A stretch of 53,596 nucleotides of DNA from Candidatus Wirthbacteria bacterium CG2_30_54_11 (lineage in GTDB: Bacteria; Patescibacteriota; CG2-30-54-11), in the NCBI GenBank assembly GCA_001873755.1, contig MNZT01000052.1, forward strand, positions 1 through 53,596, written 5' to 3'. Below, in pieces: positions 22,658-33,610 of the stretch. Under the pieces are notes generated by a model. It was not told where the DNA came from and made no database searches. It saw only the letters and a program-made list of their open reading frames with translations. Every line of letters begins with the position of its first letter. Positions within the stretch are counted from its first letter, which is position 1. The translations under genes were made by a program, and so were the position numbers.

Positions 22658-24055
22658 TCACCACGTCCCACAACGAGATATATCGAATACTTCTATTTCC
22701 CGAACCGCATCCTCCACTGGCATACCAGTGGAAGAGTAGATGTTTCCCGCCAGTAAACCACTGGTGCCCATACAGACTTCTTCTCCGTCGCGGTATCCCC
22801 GGAGCCTGACCGACCAGCCGTCAGGGATATGGACCGCAGCGGCATCCCCCTTCGCCGGAACGGCTTCGGAGGATACTTCGACAGGATTTACGGTATACAC
22901 TCCAGGCTCACTGGTATGGAAGTCCGGCTTACCGTTGCAGGCGCCGGCCGCGGCGAACTGGTCCGCGACCGCATTGGGCGGGTCGGGATAGATGACCACT
23001 TCCGGCTTTTGGCTGTGCACGAATTTACGATCCCGGTTCAGGTATTCTTTCGTCCGCAGACAGGTCGAGCACCAGTTCATCTCGCTCACAGAGATCTTGC
23101 CGGTATCCCAGAGCACCTGCTCCACTGAGGCCACATGACCCGGGCAGCCCTGCACATCATAGACAAAAATATCGCCCTCCCTCGGACAGTCGTCTACCAG
23201 GAATCCATCCATAAACGCCCAGTAATCCCAGTTGCAGGCATTGCCATGGCCGGGGTGATCGGCCGCTGCCGCCCCGACCTCAGGCCGCATGTAGGCTGCC
23301 CACCAGGTGCAGTTGCCGTAGTCGCCGGTGAAATTCTCGCTGCAGGACCAGTAGGGCACCTCACGGTCAGAGAACTGACTGCAGCAGCTGTTCTGCGCGG
23401 TCTCACTGTAGTCGCAGACGGTCGCAGGATCCGGCTCAGGCCCTGAGTCCGTCGAAGGATGACAGGCCGGCTCGTCGTGCACCGCGAACTGCTCGGGCAG
23501 GGAAGTCACTGTGGACATGGGCCCGGGATAAAAGCGGATAAGCGCTTCTCGAAAATCAGTCTCGGAACCGGTCGCCCAGACCAGATAGTTCCGGTCTGCT
23601 CCTGCTATGTACGCAGAATACGACAGCGCTGTTTCGCAGTACTTCGTCACGATGGCCTCCTGTCCGCCGATCAGGGTGCGACCAGGCTCCACGAAGTCAA
23701 AATTATCGAACCAGGCGCTCTGGGTGGAGCGGATCCAGTCGATCAGAGATACGCTTCCGTCCCGTGGCAGGGCATAGATATTGATGGTGCTAGCAGGGCT
23801 CGTGAGCAACAGACGGGTCGTTTCTTCTTCGCTCCCGGGACGGAGCTTCCAGGTGTCAGGATAGTCGAGCACGAACCCTGCCCCTGTATAGCGAGTAAGT
23901 CCTGCTTCCAGCGGGATAGCGGAGAAGTCGGGCGCGGCGACCGGTTCTGCTTCGTCGACAGTGGCGACTTCGCGTTCTGGTCCGGTGGTGCGGAGAGGGA
24001 GCGCGGTCAGGGCAAGGGCGAGGAGGAAGAGGAGGAGGGGGAGTTTGCGAAGCAT
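22658..24055 (-). CDS. Secreted PsbP-like / CHAP-domain cell-wall hydrolase
   Basis: 465 residues. N-terminal signal peptide (MLRKLPLLLFLLALALTALP). Residues about 50-200 resemble a PsbP/DUF1795-like domain (YTGAGFVLDYPDTWKL). Residues about 235-350 form a CHAP domain: GNCTWWAAYM with the catalytic Cys, and GDIFVYDVQGCPGHVASVE with the catalytic His. CHAP domains cleave peptidoglycan as amidases or endopeptidases. Cys is frequent (CCSQFS, CSTCLRTK), suggesting disulphides outside the cell. The C-terminal 100 residues are a beta-rich domain of unknown family. Adjacent to abiE but transcribed convergently. Confidence 0.88.
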   Translation of the reverse strand: MLRKLPLLLFLLALALTALPLRTTGPEREVATVDEAEPVAAPDFSAIPLEAGLTRYTGAGFVLDYPDTWKLRPGSEEETTRLLLTSPASTINIYALPRDGSVSLIDWIRSTQSAWFDNFDFVEPGRTLIGGQEAIVTKYCETALSYSAYIAGADRNYLVWATGSETDFREALIRFYPGPMSTVTSLPEQFAVHDEPACHPSTDSGPEPDPATVCDYSETAQNSCCSQFSDREVPYWSCSENFTGDYGNCTWWAAYMRPEVGAAAADHPGHGNACNWDYWAFMDGFLVDDCPREGDIFVYDVQGCPGHVASVEQVLWDTGKISVSEMNWCSTCLRTKEYLNRDRKFVHSQKPEVVIYPDPPNAVADQFAAAGACNGKPDFHTSEPGVYTVNPVEVSSEAVPAKGDAAAVHIPDGWSVRLRGYRDGEEVCMGTSGLLAGNIYSSTGMPVEDAVREIEVFDISRCGTW

Positions 24056-24216
24056 GGGAGAGGGGAACCATAGGATCAGACAAGCAGATCATAAACCTTT
24101 AATAGCAGGAAGGAAAAGGATTACCAGATCGCCTACGGCGTCATTTGCCGGGCAGAGAAGTAAAAGCCTATAATGACCACGAGGTCAAAGCATCCAATCA
24201 TCTTTGAGGATTTCAA

Positions 24217-26469
24217 ATGAGCGAGACTGTTTTCACCTAGGTAAACTACAATCTGGGCTCTCTGATTGAACGAATTGAGATCGGGGAAATCGGTCTCCCT
24301 GATATCCAGCGGCCATTTGTCTGGAAGGACGCCAAGGTCCGCGACCTGTTTGATTCAATGTACAAAGGTTTTCCCGTCGGATACCTGTTATTCTGGCAAA
24401 ATGCCTTTTCTGATGACGCCCGATCCATCGGGACCAATTCCAAACAAAAAACACCTCGACTCCTCATCGTGGATGGTCAGCAAAGGCTGACATCTCTATA
24501 CGCTGTCGTGAAAGGAATTCCCGTTGTACGCGAAAATTTCGAAAAAGAATTAATACATATTGCATTCAACCCGCTGCTTGATAAATTTGAAGTGGCAGAC
24601 GCGGCCATACGCCGAGATTCATCATTTATCCCCGACATTTCAATTCTTTGGAATCCCGACAAAAAAATAACGAGCATTATTCGTGAATACACCGCCAATC
24701 TAAAATCAACCAAAGAAGACATCACAGAGGCAGATGAAGCTCGGATTGAAGATTCCATCTTAAAACTGCAGGGATTGCATTGCTTTCCCTTTACAGCGCT
24801 TGAACTATCGGCAGCCATCACCGAGGAAGCAGTCGCGGATGTCTTTGTCCGAATCAACAGCAAAGGTACTCCGCTCAACCAGGCGGATTTCGTGTTGACC
24901 CTCATGTCTGTATTCTGGGATGAAGGACGCACGCAACTAGAATCATTCTGTAGAGCATCCCGTAAGCCGCCGGCCACAGGTCCTTCACCGTTCAATTATT
25001 TCATCAAACCTGATCCGGACCAGCTGCTCCGGGTTAGTGTCGGGGTTGGATTCAAAAGAGCGCGGCTCAAATATGTCTATTCACTCTTGCGTGGCAAAGA
25101 CCTGGAAACCGAACAGTTCAGTGATGCACGCAGGGACGAACAGTTCGCTATTCTAAAAGAAGCCCAGGAACGAACGATCAACCTTCTGTACTGGCAGGAT
25201 TTCATGAAGTGCATTACGCTCGCTGGATTTCGCTCAGAGAGCATGATCAGTTCCCATAACAGCCTGATTTTTTCCTATATCCTCTATCTCCTCGGGCGGA
25301 CAGAATACAAAGTCGAAGAATACCAGCTGAGACGCGTTATCGCTCGGTGGTTCTTCATGTCCAGCCTGACCGGCCGATTCACCGGATCCCCGGAATCAGC
25401 CATGGAATTTGATCTCGCCCGATTCCGCGAAATCCGGGACGCGCACGGCTTTCTCCACACGCTCGAACATGCATGTGATCTCGCGCTCACTGACAGCTAT
25501 TGGAAAATCACTCTGCCCAATGATCTTGCCACATCTTCACCACGAAGCCCCTCACTGTTTGCCTACAACGCCGCTTTGGTTTTACTTGACGCGCCAGCTT
25601 TATTTTCTCGATTAAAAGTATCTGAACTACTTGATCCTGTAGCTCAAGGAGTACGTGGGGCAGTAGAAAGGCATCATCTGTTTCCCAAGGGGTATCTCGC
25701 TACTCTCAGGATCACTGACCTCAGAGAAACCAATCAGATCGCGAACTACGCTCTCGTCGAATGGGGTGACAATGGTGATATCGAGGATCAACCTCCCTCT
25801 GAATATTTAACCCCTCTCCTCAACCGGTTCAACGAAACAGACCGTCAACGCATGTGCCACCTCCATGCCCTTCCCCAGGGATGGGAGCAGATGGAGTATC
25901 AGCAATTTCTGGAAGCACGGCGTGAACTAATTGCCCAGGTCGTATCCGAAGGATACCGAACCCTCATGACGGATCATGACGCGGCGTACACCGCCCAGCC
26001 ACTCTCCCTTCAGGATATGGTCGCACTCGGAGAATCAAGCGCTGTGGAATTCAAGTCCACTCTACGGATAAATCTACATACCAAAGAGGTGGATCCACGC
26101 ATGGAACTGGCGGTACTGAAGACTATCGCCGGCTTTCTGAACACCAACGGCGGCACCCTGACCATCGGCGTGACCGATGACGGGCAGGCAGTCGGTATCG
26201 AAACTGATAGATTTGATAATGAAGACAAGATGAGCCTCCACCTGGTCAACCTCATCCGGAATCATATGGGACCCGTGGTCACGCCCAATATCCATATCAG
26301 GTTCGAGGAATACGAGGAAAATCGGGTGCTTATGGCGGTATGTGCCAAATCCAAAGCACCAGTGTATGTGAAGGATGGAACGGTTGAACGGTTCTATATC
26401 CGCACCGGGCCATCCACCACGGAGCTAACTGCGAGCCAGATACAGGAATATATCAAACAGAGGTTCTAG
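24217..26469 (+). pseudogene. GmrSD-like DUF262/HNH protein fused to an AlbA_2 domain, with an in-frame TAG at codon 8
   Basis: From ATG 24217 (GAGG eight bases upstream) the frame reads MSETVFT, then TAG at 24238-24240, then YNLGSLIERIEIGEIGLPDI and QRPFVW, a complete DUF262 N-terminus. The next in-frame ATG, 24358, would omit QRPFVW and leave 703 residues. Further domains: DGQQRLTSL (ParB-like NTPase/nuclease motif), a helical middle, an HNH/DUF1524 motif ERHHLFPKGYL near residue 485 (from 24217) with NQIANYALVEW, and a C-terminal AlbA_2/Schlafen-type domain (SSAVEFKSTLRIN, NTNGGTLTIGVTDDG). DUF262-DUF1524 proteins restrict modified phage DNA; the AlbA_2 fusion is unusual. Lower GC than neighbours suggests transfer. 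Either inactivated, or expressed by readthrough or a shortened start. Confidence 0.82.
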
Positions 26470-26529
26470 TCGGGATCAGTACGGTCCAAGATAATTAGAC
26501 AGATAGGGGGTAGTGGTTCTGGTTGATGA

Positions 26530-26590
26530 CCGTGAATTTATACTATATTTCATTAAAATTCACGGCAAATTGAGTTTTTACCGTGAATTT
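26530..26590. promoter_or_regulatory. Three-copy CCGTGAATTT operator before the fic gene
   Basis: Identical 10-base units at 26530-26539 (direct), 26556-26565 (inverted) and 26581-26590 (direct). Units one and two form a palindrome; unit three lies inside the -35/-10 spacer of the promoter. Clear operator design; the regulator is not identified, but the C-terminal part of the Fic protein could bind DNA. Confidence 0.72.
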
Positions 26591-26598
26591 GCTACACT
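26570..26598 (+). promoter_or_regulatory. Promoter of the fic gene
   Basis: TTGAGT (26570-26575), 17 bases, TACACT (26593-26598). Start codon with GGGAGG lies 33 bases downstream. Confidence 0.65.
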
Positions 26599-26630
26599 TC
26601 GCCTAGGCAATTATTTCAAGGGAGGACGCT

Positions 26631-27512
26631 ATGGCGATCAACCAGAAAATGAAACAGAGAATAGATACCCTGAAAAAAGAATATGATTCCCTGAAAACAG
26701 GCAAGGAGTCATTGCTGGCTATGATTATGGAGACCGAGGTCCCAGAAGCGGTCTATAACTCCAACGCGATCGAAAATTCCACCCTCACCATCGCAGAGAC
26801 GGAAAAAATCCTCATGGAGATGAAGGTATCCCGCCATATCTCCGTGCGGGAAGTATTTGAAGCCAAAAACCTCGCCCGGATATCTGACTATTTGATGAAG
26901 AAAACAACCTCGTTCTCGCTGGACAGAGAACTGATCCTCCTGCTCCACTCCATGCTCATATCCAATATCGACGACACCATCGCCGGCAGATTCCGCCAGC
27001 GGGATGAATATGTCCGGGTCGGCATGCACATCGCTCCGGCCCCGGAGCATATCGAATCCATGATGGAATCGCTGCTGCTCGAGTATTCCGGAAATCACAG
27101 TTCATACTTCCTGGACAGGATCGCTCTGTTTCACCTGGGTTTCGAGCATATTCACCCGTTCTGCGACGGCAATGGCCGTATCGGCCGGGTGCTGATCAAC
27201 TGCCAGCTTTCTCAACAGGGATTCCCCCCCGTCATCATCCGGGACAAGGAAAAACAACTCTACTACGCTGCTTTTCGGGAATTCAAAGACAAAAAGAAAA
27301 CGGTGGTCATGGAAAGAGTGCTGATACTCGCGCTCCTGGAATCATTCCATAAAAGGCTTGCCTATCTGAAAGGCAACGCCATCATCACGATTACCGAATA
27401 CGCCGTACAACAGGAAATTCGGCCGCAGATACTTCTCAACAAAGCAAAGCGTCAGACCATACCGGCATTCCGGGAAAAAGGTATCTGGAAGATCGGAATC
27501 GATCAGGGATAA
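26631..27512 (+). CDS. Fic-domain AMPylase-type protein
   Basis: 293 residues. Core motif HPFCDGNGRIGR (175-186) is complete (HxFx[D/E]GNGRxxR). An N-terminal inhibitory helix motif SNAIEN (44-49, S/TxxxE[G/N]) marks a class II, self-inhibited Fic enzyme. Fic proteins move AMP or other phosphate groups onto hydroxyl side chains of target proteins. The C-terminal 60 residues (NAIITITEYAVQQEIRPQILLNKAKRQ region) look like a winged-helix-type tail, as in related proteins that may bind their own promoter. Start ATG 26631 has GGGAGG upstream. Sits between the DUF262 protein and recQ under a repeated operator. Confidence 0.93.
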   Translation: MAINQKMKQRIDTLKKEYDSLKTGKESLLAMIMETEVPEAVYNSNAIENSTLTIAETEKILMEMKVSRHISVREVFEAKNLARISDYLMKKTTSFSLDRELILLLHSMLISNIDDTIAGRFRQRDEYVRVGMHIAPAPEHIESMMESLLLEYSGNHSSYFLDRIALFHLGFEHIHPFCDGNGRIGRVLINCQLSQQGFPPVIIRDKEKQLYYAAFREFKDKKKTVVMERVLILALLESFHKRLAYLKGNAIITITEYAVQQEIRPQILLNKAKRQTIPAFREKGIWKIGIDQG

Positions 27513-27539
27513 CCAAATATGGCCTGAATACAGAAATAT

Positions 27540-27555
27540 TTGTATCACAGTACAA
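27540..27555 (+). promoter_or_regulatory. Candidate SOS-box-like palindrome before recQ
   Basis: TTGTAT-CACA-GTACAA followed by AGACA, 62 bases upstream of the recQ start. Shares the core ACAGTACAAAGACA with the sites before recA and before the four-helix-bundle gene. Confidence 0.6.
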
Positions 27556-27616
27556 AGACAAACCGATCCCGGCCTGATACAGTGGTCCGGATTTCTTCAC
27601 TAGTAAAAGGCCCCTC

Positions 27617-29752
<2,136 letters not shown>

Positions 29753-29855
29753 GGTCTTCCAGTACTCATCACTCAAACGGTTGCCGGTACCGAATGGGGA
29801 AGTATATACTGATACTGTACTCTGACTGTTTTTCATACATTATCAGAAATCGAAC

Positions 29856-30452
29856 ATGGCCTGCGACCGACAAAAGTATCTCGACGCCATCAAGTCCCAG
29901 CTGGAACCGAACATCGTGAACCATTCCCTGGCGCTCGAAGCGTGCATGGGCGGTCTCTACGACTATCTGGCGTCAGCGGGCCAGCTGCCCTCTGATGAGC
30001 TGCCCCGGGACGACTGGCTTCTGGCCGGTCTAATCCATGACATTGATTTCGGCGGCGAGTTCAAAGATCTGCACCCGGCCCGGACCCGCGAAGCCCTGGC
30101 CAAGTACGGCCTGCAAATATCGGACGAGGTCCATCAGCTCGTCCTCTCCCATGCCGGAGCCCGTCTCGGCATCCACCCGGTGACCCGGGCGCAGTGGTCG
30201 ATCTTCTGCGCCGACAGCCTGACCGGACTGATCATGGCGGTCGCTTTTGTCTATCCGTCTCGCAAACTCGCCGATGTCAAAGTCTCCTCAGTCCTCAAGC
30301 GGTTCCTGAAGGAGCCCAAATTCGCCGCCGGCACCCGCCGCGACGAAGTGGCCCTGTGCAGTAATGCCGAAGGACTCAACCTGCCGATCGAAAAATTCAT
30401 CGAGATCTGTCTCCTGTCCATGCAGAAGATCGCTCCCGATATCGGACTTTGA
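29856..30452 (+). CDS. HD-domain phosphohydrolase
   Basis: 198 residues. Metal-binding HD pattern: NHSLALEA (first His), GLIHDIDF (HD), VLSHAG and CADSLTGLI (last Asp). Such short HDIG-type proteins hydrolyse nucleotides or phosphoesters; the substrate is unknown. The ATG at 29856 has no strong ribosome site. The MFS gene begins 60 bases downstream and may be in the same operon. Confidence 0.88.
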   Translation: MACDRQKYLDAIKSQLEPNIVNHSLALEACMGGLYDYLASAGQLPSDELPRDDWLLAGLIHDIDFGGEFKDLHPARTREALAKYGLQISDEVHQLVLSHAGARLGIHPVTRAQWSIFCADSLTGLIMAVAFVYPSRKLADVKVSSVLKRFLKEPKFAAGTRRDEVALCSNAEGLNLPIEKFIEICLLSMQKIAPDIGL

Positions 30453-30511
30453 GCCGGACCTGTCCTCACGGCAGAGCAAGAAAAGACCACTAGAAATCAA
30501 AGGAACCCTGC

Positions 30512-32149
30512 ATGGTCACCGCTCCCGCTGCTCCGCCCTCCACCCGCGTCAAATGGCTGAGCCTCCTCGTCCTGAGTCTGGCACTCGCCATCATCATCAT
30601 CGACGGCACCGTGCTCAATGTCTCCATCGCCTACCTCATCCGCGACCTCCATACCGACATCCAGCATATCCAGTGGGTGATCACTTCCTATTCGCTCGTG
30701 ATCGCGGCGCTTACCATCGTAGGCGGCCGGCTGGGTGACTTCTTTGGGCGCAAAAAAATGTTCATGCTGGGAGCGATCATCTTTGCCGTTGGCTCGTTCA
30801 CCTCCTCCATCAGCACTGATGTGAACACGCTTCTGCTGGGCTGGTCACTGATAGAGGGCATCGGCGCTGCGCTGATGATGCCAGCCACGGTCTCCCTGGT
30901 CATGTCGACCTTTTCCGGCCGGGACCGGGCGATCGCTTTTGGCGTCTGGGGCGGGATCGCGGGTGCCGTTGCTGCTGTGGGACCGATCCTCGGCGGTTTT
31001 TTCACCACCTACTACAGCTGGCACTGGGCGTTCCGCATCAATATCGTGACCGTCGCCATCCTCCTCCTGGGTTCTCTCCTGATCAAAGAATCCCGCGACG
31101 ACAAGCACAGGATCTCCTGGGATATACCCGGCATCCTGCTTTCCAGTATCGGACTGGTCTCCCTCGTCTACGGAATCATCGAATCCACCGACTACGGTTG
31201 GTGGAAAGCCAAACAGGCCTATCCGCTCTGGGGCCAGAATCTTTCCCCGCTCGGCCTTTCCGTGGTGCCCTGTCTGTTCGGAACCGGACTCCTCCTCCTG
31301 TGTCTGTTCGTACTCTGGGAAGTACACACGGAAAAAGGGGGACGGATGCCGCTGCTGTCAGTCAAACTTTTCCAGAGCAAACAGTTCTCCGCCGGCATCG
31401 TGACCACTGCCGTCCTGACATTAGGGCAGTCCGGACTGATCTTTGCCCTGCCGGTCTTCCTGCAGACAGTCAAAGGTCTGGACGCTATCCATACCGGTCT
31501 GGCTCTGATCCCCATGTCGATCACCATGCTGATCATGGCGCCTCTGGGCGCCGCCCTGAACCGGAAGATCATCCCCCGGCACCTCATCCAGCTGGGCCTC
31601 CTGATCAATATGATCGCCCTGTTCGTCCTGCGGTCAGAGATCTCCGTCTCGGCCACCGCTGCCACCCTGCGCCCCGGGCTGATCCTCTACGGTCTGGGCA
31701 TGGGTCTGGTCATGGCCCAGATCACCAATATCACCCTGTCGGGCGTAGAGGTCCAGGCCGCCGGTCAAGCCGCGGGCATCAACGCCACCATGCGCCAGGT
31801 GGGACAATCCCTGGGCACGGCCATCATCGGCGCCATTTTCCTCACCTCGCTTACAGGCAATGTCACCACGGCGGTCAATGCAAACACCGTACTGCCAGCG
31901 ATCGCCAAACCTGCCATCATAGAAAAGCTGTCCAATACCAATTCCCAATTCGAAACCGCCTCCCAGGACAGCGGCTCTCTGACTGCCTTCCCTCAGCTGG
32001 TGGGAGTTGTCGTGGATATAAAAAACCAGTCCATGGTGGACGCCAACCGGTCATCACTGTTCTACACGTCCGGCTTCGTCGTCCTGTGCTTCGCAGCCAC
32101 ATTGTTCCTGCCCCGGGTCAAGGCATCCGAACGACATGGAGAAGCATAA
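30512..32149 (+). CDS. MFS drug exporter, DHA2 (14-helix) family
   Basis: 545 residues with about 14 membrane helices. Motif D1 IDGTVLNVSIAYL, motif A GGRLGDFFGRKKMFMLG and motif C region GGIAGAVAAVGPILGGFFTTYYSWHWAF are typical of EmrB/QacA-type proton antiporters that export drugs or other amphipathic compounds. ATG 30512 has AAAGGA eight bases upstream. Substrate cannot be told. Confidence 0.95.
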   Translation: MVTAPAAPPSTRVKWLSLLVLSLALAIIIIDGTVLNVSIAYLIRDLHTDIQHIQWVITSYSLVIAALTIVGGRLGDFFGRKKMFMLGAIIFAVGSFTSSISTDVNTLLLGWSLIEGIGAALMMPATVSLVMSTFSGRDRAIAFGVWGGIAGAVAAVGPILGGFFTTYYSWHWAFRINIVTVAILLLGSLLIKESRDDKHRISWDIPGILLSSIGLVSLVYGIIESTDYGWWKAKQAYPLWGQNLSPLGLSVVPCLFGTGLLLLCLFVLWEVHTEKGGRMPLLSVKLFQSKQFSAGIVTTAVLTLGQSGLIFALPVFLQTVKGLDAIHTGLALIPMSITMLIMAPLGAALNRKIIPRHLIQLGLLINMIALFVLRSEISVSATAATLRPGLILYGLGMGLVMAQITNITLSGVEVQAAGQAAGINATMRQVGQSLGTAIIGAIFLTSLTGNVTTAVNANTVLPAIAKPAIIEKLSNTNSQFETASQDSGSLTAFPQLVGVVVDIKNQSMVDANRSSLFYTSGFVVLCFAATLFLPRVKASERHGEA

Positions 32150-32180
32150 AAAAAGTCCCCTTCCCGGCCTTAATTCACAC

Positions 32181-32209
32181 TTGACTAGTACTTCAGTCAG
32201 TTGTAGTAT
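32181..32209 (+). promoter_or_regulatory. Promoter of the RHH-like / Crp operon
   Basis: TTGACT (32181-32186), 17 bases, TAGTAT (32204-32209). A short inverted repeat (TGACT ... AGTCA, 32182-32199) overlaps the -35 and spacer and could be an operator. Confidence 0.6.
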
Positions 32210-32242
32210 GCGTAGCGAAACAATTAATTATACTGGAACTAT

Positions 32243-32416
32243 ATGGCAAGCAGCAGTAAACAGCGCGTCACCCTGTTCATCGATCCCGCTCTCGTGAAAC
32301 ACGCCAAAGCCCAGGCCGTGATGGAAGACCTCACCTACGCAGAGCTTGTAGAAAAAGCTCTGCTCAAATATCTGCCCGATGAGACAGTCATTAAACGAGC
32401 TGTGATTCGTGACTGA
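32243..32416 (+). CDS. Small ribbon-helix-helix-like protein (57 aa)
   Basis: Starts MASSSKQRVTLFIDPALVKH, a beta strand then helix (AKAQAVMEDLTYAELVEKALLKYL), the pattern of ribbon-helix-helix DNA-binding or antitoxin-like proteins. The next gene (Crp/Fnr) starts inside its end (8-base overlap), so they are co-translated. A paralogue lies at 33258-33416. No partner toxin is visible. Too short to be certain of the family. Confidence 0.72.
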   Translation: MASSSKQRVTLFIDPALVKHAKAQAVMEDLTYAELVEKALLKYLPDETVIKRAVIRD

Positions 32417-33077
32417 TGACAAAACAAGGATATTCAAAGAATTCTTCTCCCGGTTCACTCTCCGTCATTACAAACAGGGTGAAACTCTCATCCGCGCGGA
32501 TGATGACCCGCAGGGCATTTTCTGCCTGACCACGGGGTATGTGCGCCAATACACGATATCCAAAAGCGGGATGGAACTGACCTTGCATATTCTGCAGCCG
32601 ACCTCCTACTTCCCTATGGTCTGGGCGATCAACGGGACACCGAATGTTTACTATTTCGAAGCCCTCACCGAAGTAGAGATAGGACGGGCGCCCCGGGATG
32701 AGGTCGTTGCTTTTATCAAGAACAAACCCGATCTGGTCTTTGCCCTCATGAGCGAACTGCTGGAGGATTATGCCGAATCGCTGCTCAGGATCGAGCATCT
32801 GGTGTTCAGCGATGCCTACCGGCGGGTGATCTCAGTATTGCTCTATATCGCCAAACATTTCGGCGAAACGGCCGACGATCATGTCACCGTCAAACACCGA
32901 TTCACGCATCAGGACATCGCCACCCTGGTCGGCGTCGCCCGGGAAACCGCCAGCATCGAAATGGCAAAATTAACCAAAAGTGGTCTGGTCCGCCTCGTCG
33001 ATCACAGCATGGAATTCGACAGCCTCCAAAAACTGGAAGCAGAACTGCTGCTGGCTAGCCCCTCTTTCGAGACCTGA
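32409..33077 (+). CDS. Crp/Fnr-family transcriptional regulator
   Basis: 222 residues with GTG start at 32409, overlapping the upstream small gene. N-terminal cyclic-nucleotide-binding-type beta roll (YKQGETLIRADDDPQGIFCLTTGYVRQYT), long dimer helix, and a C-terminal winged helix (RFTHQDIATLVGVARETASIEMAKLTKSGLVRL). No N-terminal Cys cluster is present, so no oxygen-sensing Fe-S role as in FNR; the ligand is unknown. It lies between two paralogous small RHH-like genes. Confidence 0.93.
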   Translation: MTDDKTRIFKEFFSRFTLRHYKQGETLIRADDDPQGIFCLTTGYVRQYTISKSGMELTLHILQPTSYFPMVWAINGTPNVYYFEALTEVEIGRAPRDEVVAFIKNKPDLVFALMSELLEDYAESLLRIEHLVFSDAYRRVISVLLYIAKHFGETADDHVTVKHRFTHQDIATLVGVARETASIEMAKLTKSGLVRLVDHSMEFDSLQKLEAELLLASPSFET

Positions 33078-33105
33078 CCGCATCTGACGAGGTCCGGATT
33101 CATCC

Positions 33106-33227
33106 GATACGCTGTCAACACACTCACCTCCGCAGGTTAGCTGCATCACAACAACCATGGGAGGTGAGTTACTGCGTTTATGGGGCAAGTTCCCTATACT
33201 GGGAGATACCAAACGCGACAGCGTATC
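33106..33227. repeat. Nested inverted repeats between the crp-like gene and the second RHH-like gene
   Basis: An outer 11-bp pair (GATACGCTGTC 33106-33116 and 33217-33227) encloses an inner 10-bp pair (ACTCACCTCC 33122-33131 and 33160-33169). Both perfect. The region has no ORF of its own and ends 31 bases before the next start, so it may be a structured 5' leader or a pair of operators. Confidence 0.6.
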
Positions 33228-33257
33228 CGTTATCTTTGCCTATTACCCTTGAGGTGC

Positions 33258-33416
33258 ATGATGACCATTACCCGGGAATCCACGAACCACCATGTATTTA
33301 TTGCGCTCGCAGTGGCCAAACAGGCCAAGCTCCAGGCCATTAAGGAAGAACTGACCTTGTCAGCGCTGGTACGAAAAGCCCTGATCCAGTATTTACCCGC
33401 AACCATGGAGCCGTGA
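33258..33416 (+). CDS. Small ribbon-helix-helix-like protein (52 aa), paralogue of 32243-32416
   Basis: Starts MMTITRESTNHHVFIALAVA; its KQAKLQAIKEELTLSALVRK and ALIQYLP parts match the helix region of the first copy (AKAQAVMEDLTYAELVEKAL, LKYLP). GAGG lies four bases before ATG 33258. The next ORF (33418) begins one base after its stop. Likely DNA-binding by shape; target unknown. Confidence 0.7.
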   Translation: MMTITRESTNHHVFIALAVAKQAKLQAIKEELTLSALVRKALIQYLPATMEP

Positions 33417-33417
33417 T

Positions 33418-33564
33418 ATGGGAATCCTGGAAATTATAGCCATAATACTCCTCTTCTTGTGGCTTGGTGGTTTTGCTTTACATGTCGCTGGATCGTTCAT
33501 TCACCTGCTGCTGGTCGTAGCCGTCATTATGATTGTTATCCGTTTTCTGAAAAAGAGTACCTGA
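33418..33564 (+). CDS. Lmo0937-type small membrane protein (DUF5670-like)
   Basis: 48 residues: MGILEIIAIILLFLWLGGFA, then HVAGSFIHLLLVVAVIMIVI and RFLKKST. Two membrane helices joined by a Gly/His turn, matching the lmo0937/DUF5670 pattern of stress-associated small membrane proteins. Starts one base after the stop of the RHH-like gene, so probably co-translated with it. Confidence 0.82.
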   Translation: MGILEIIAIILLFLWLGGFALHVAGSFIHLLLVVAVIMIVIRFLKKST

Positions 33565-33610
33565 ACCCTGGTCGACAGAAAAACCCTGAAAGCATAATAA
33601 AGGAAATATC

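Noticed and set aside
24238..24240. Recoding of TAG as a sense codon
   Set aside because: recA and the same DUF262 gene end in TAG, and no TAG is seen within other conserved genes.
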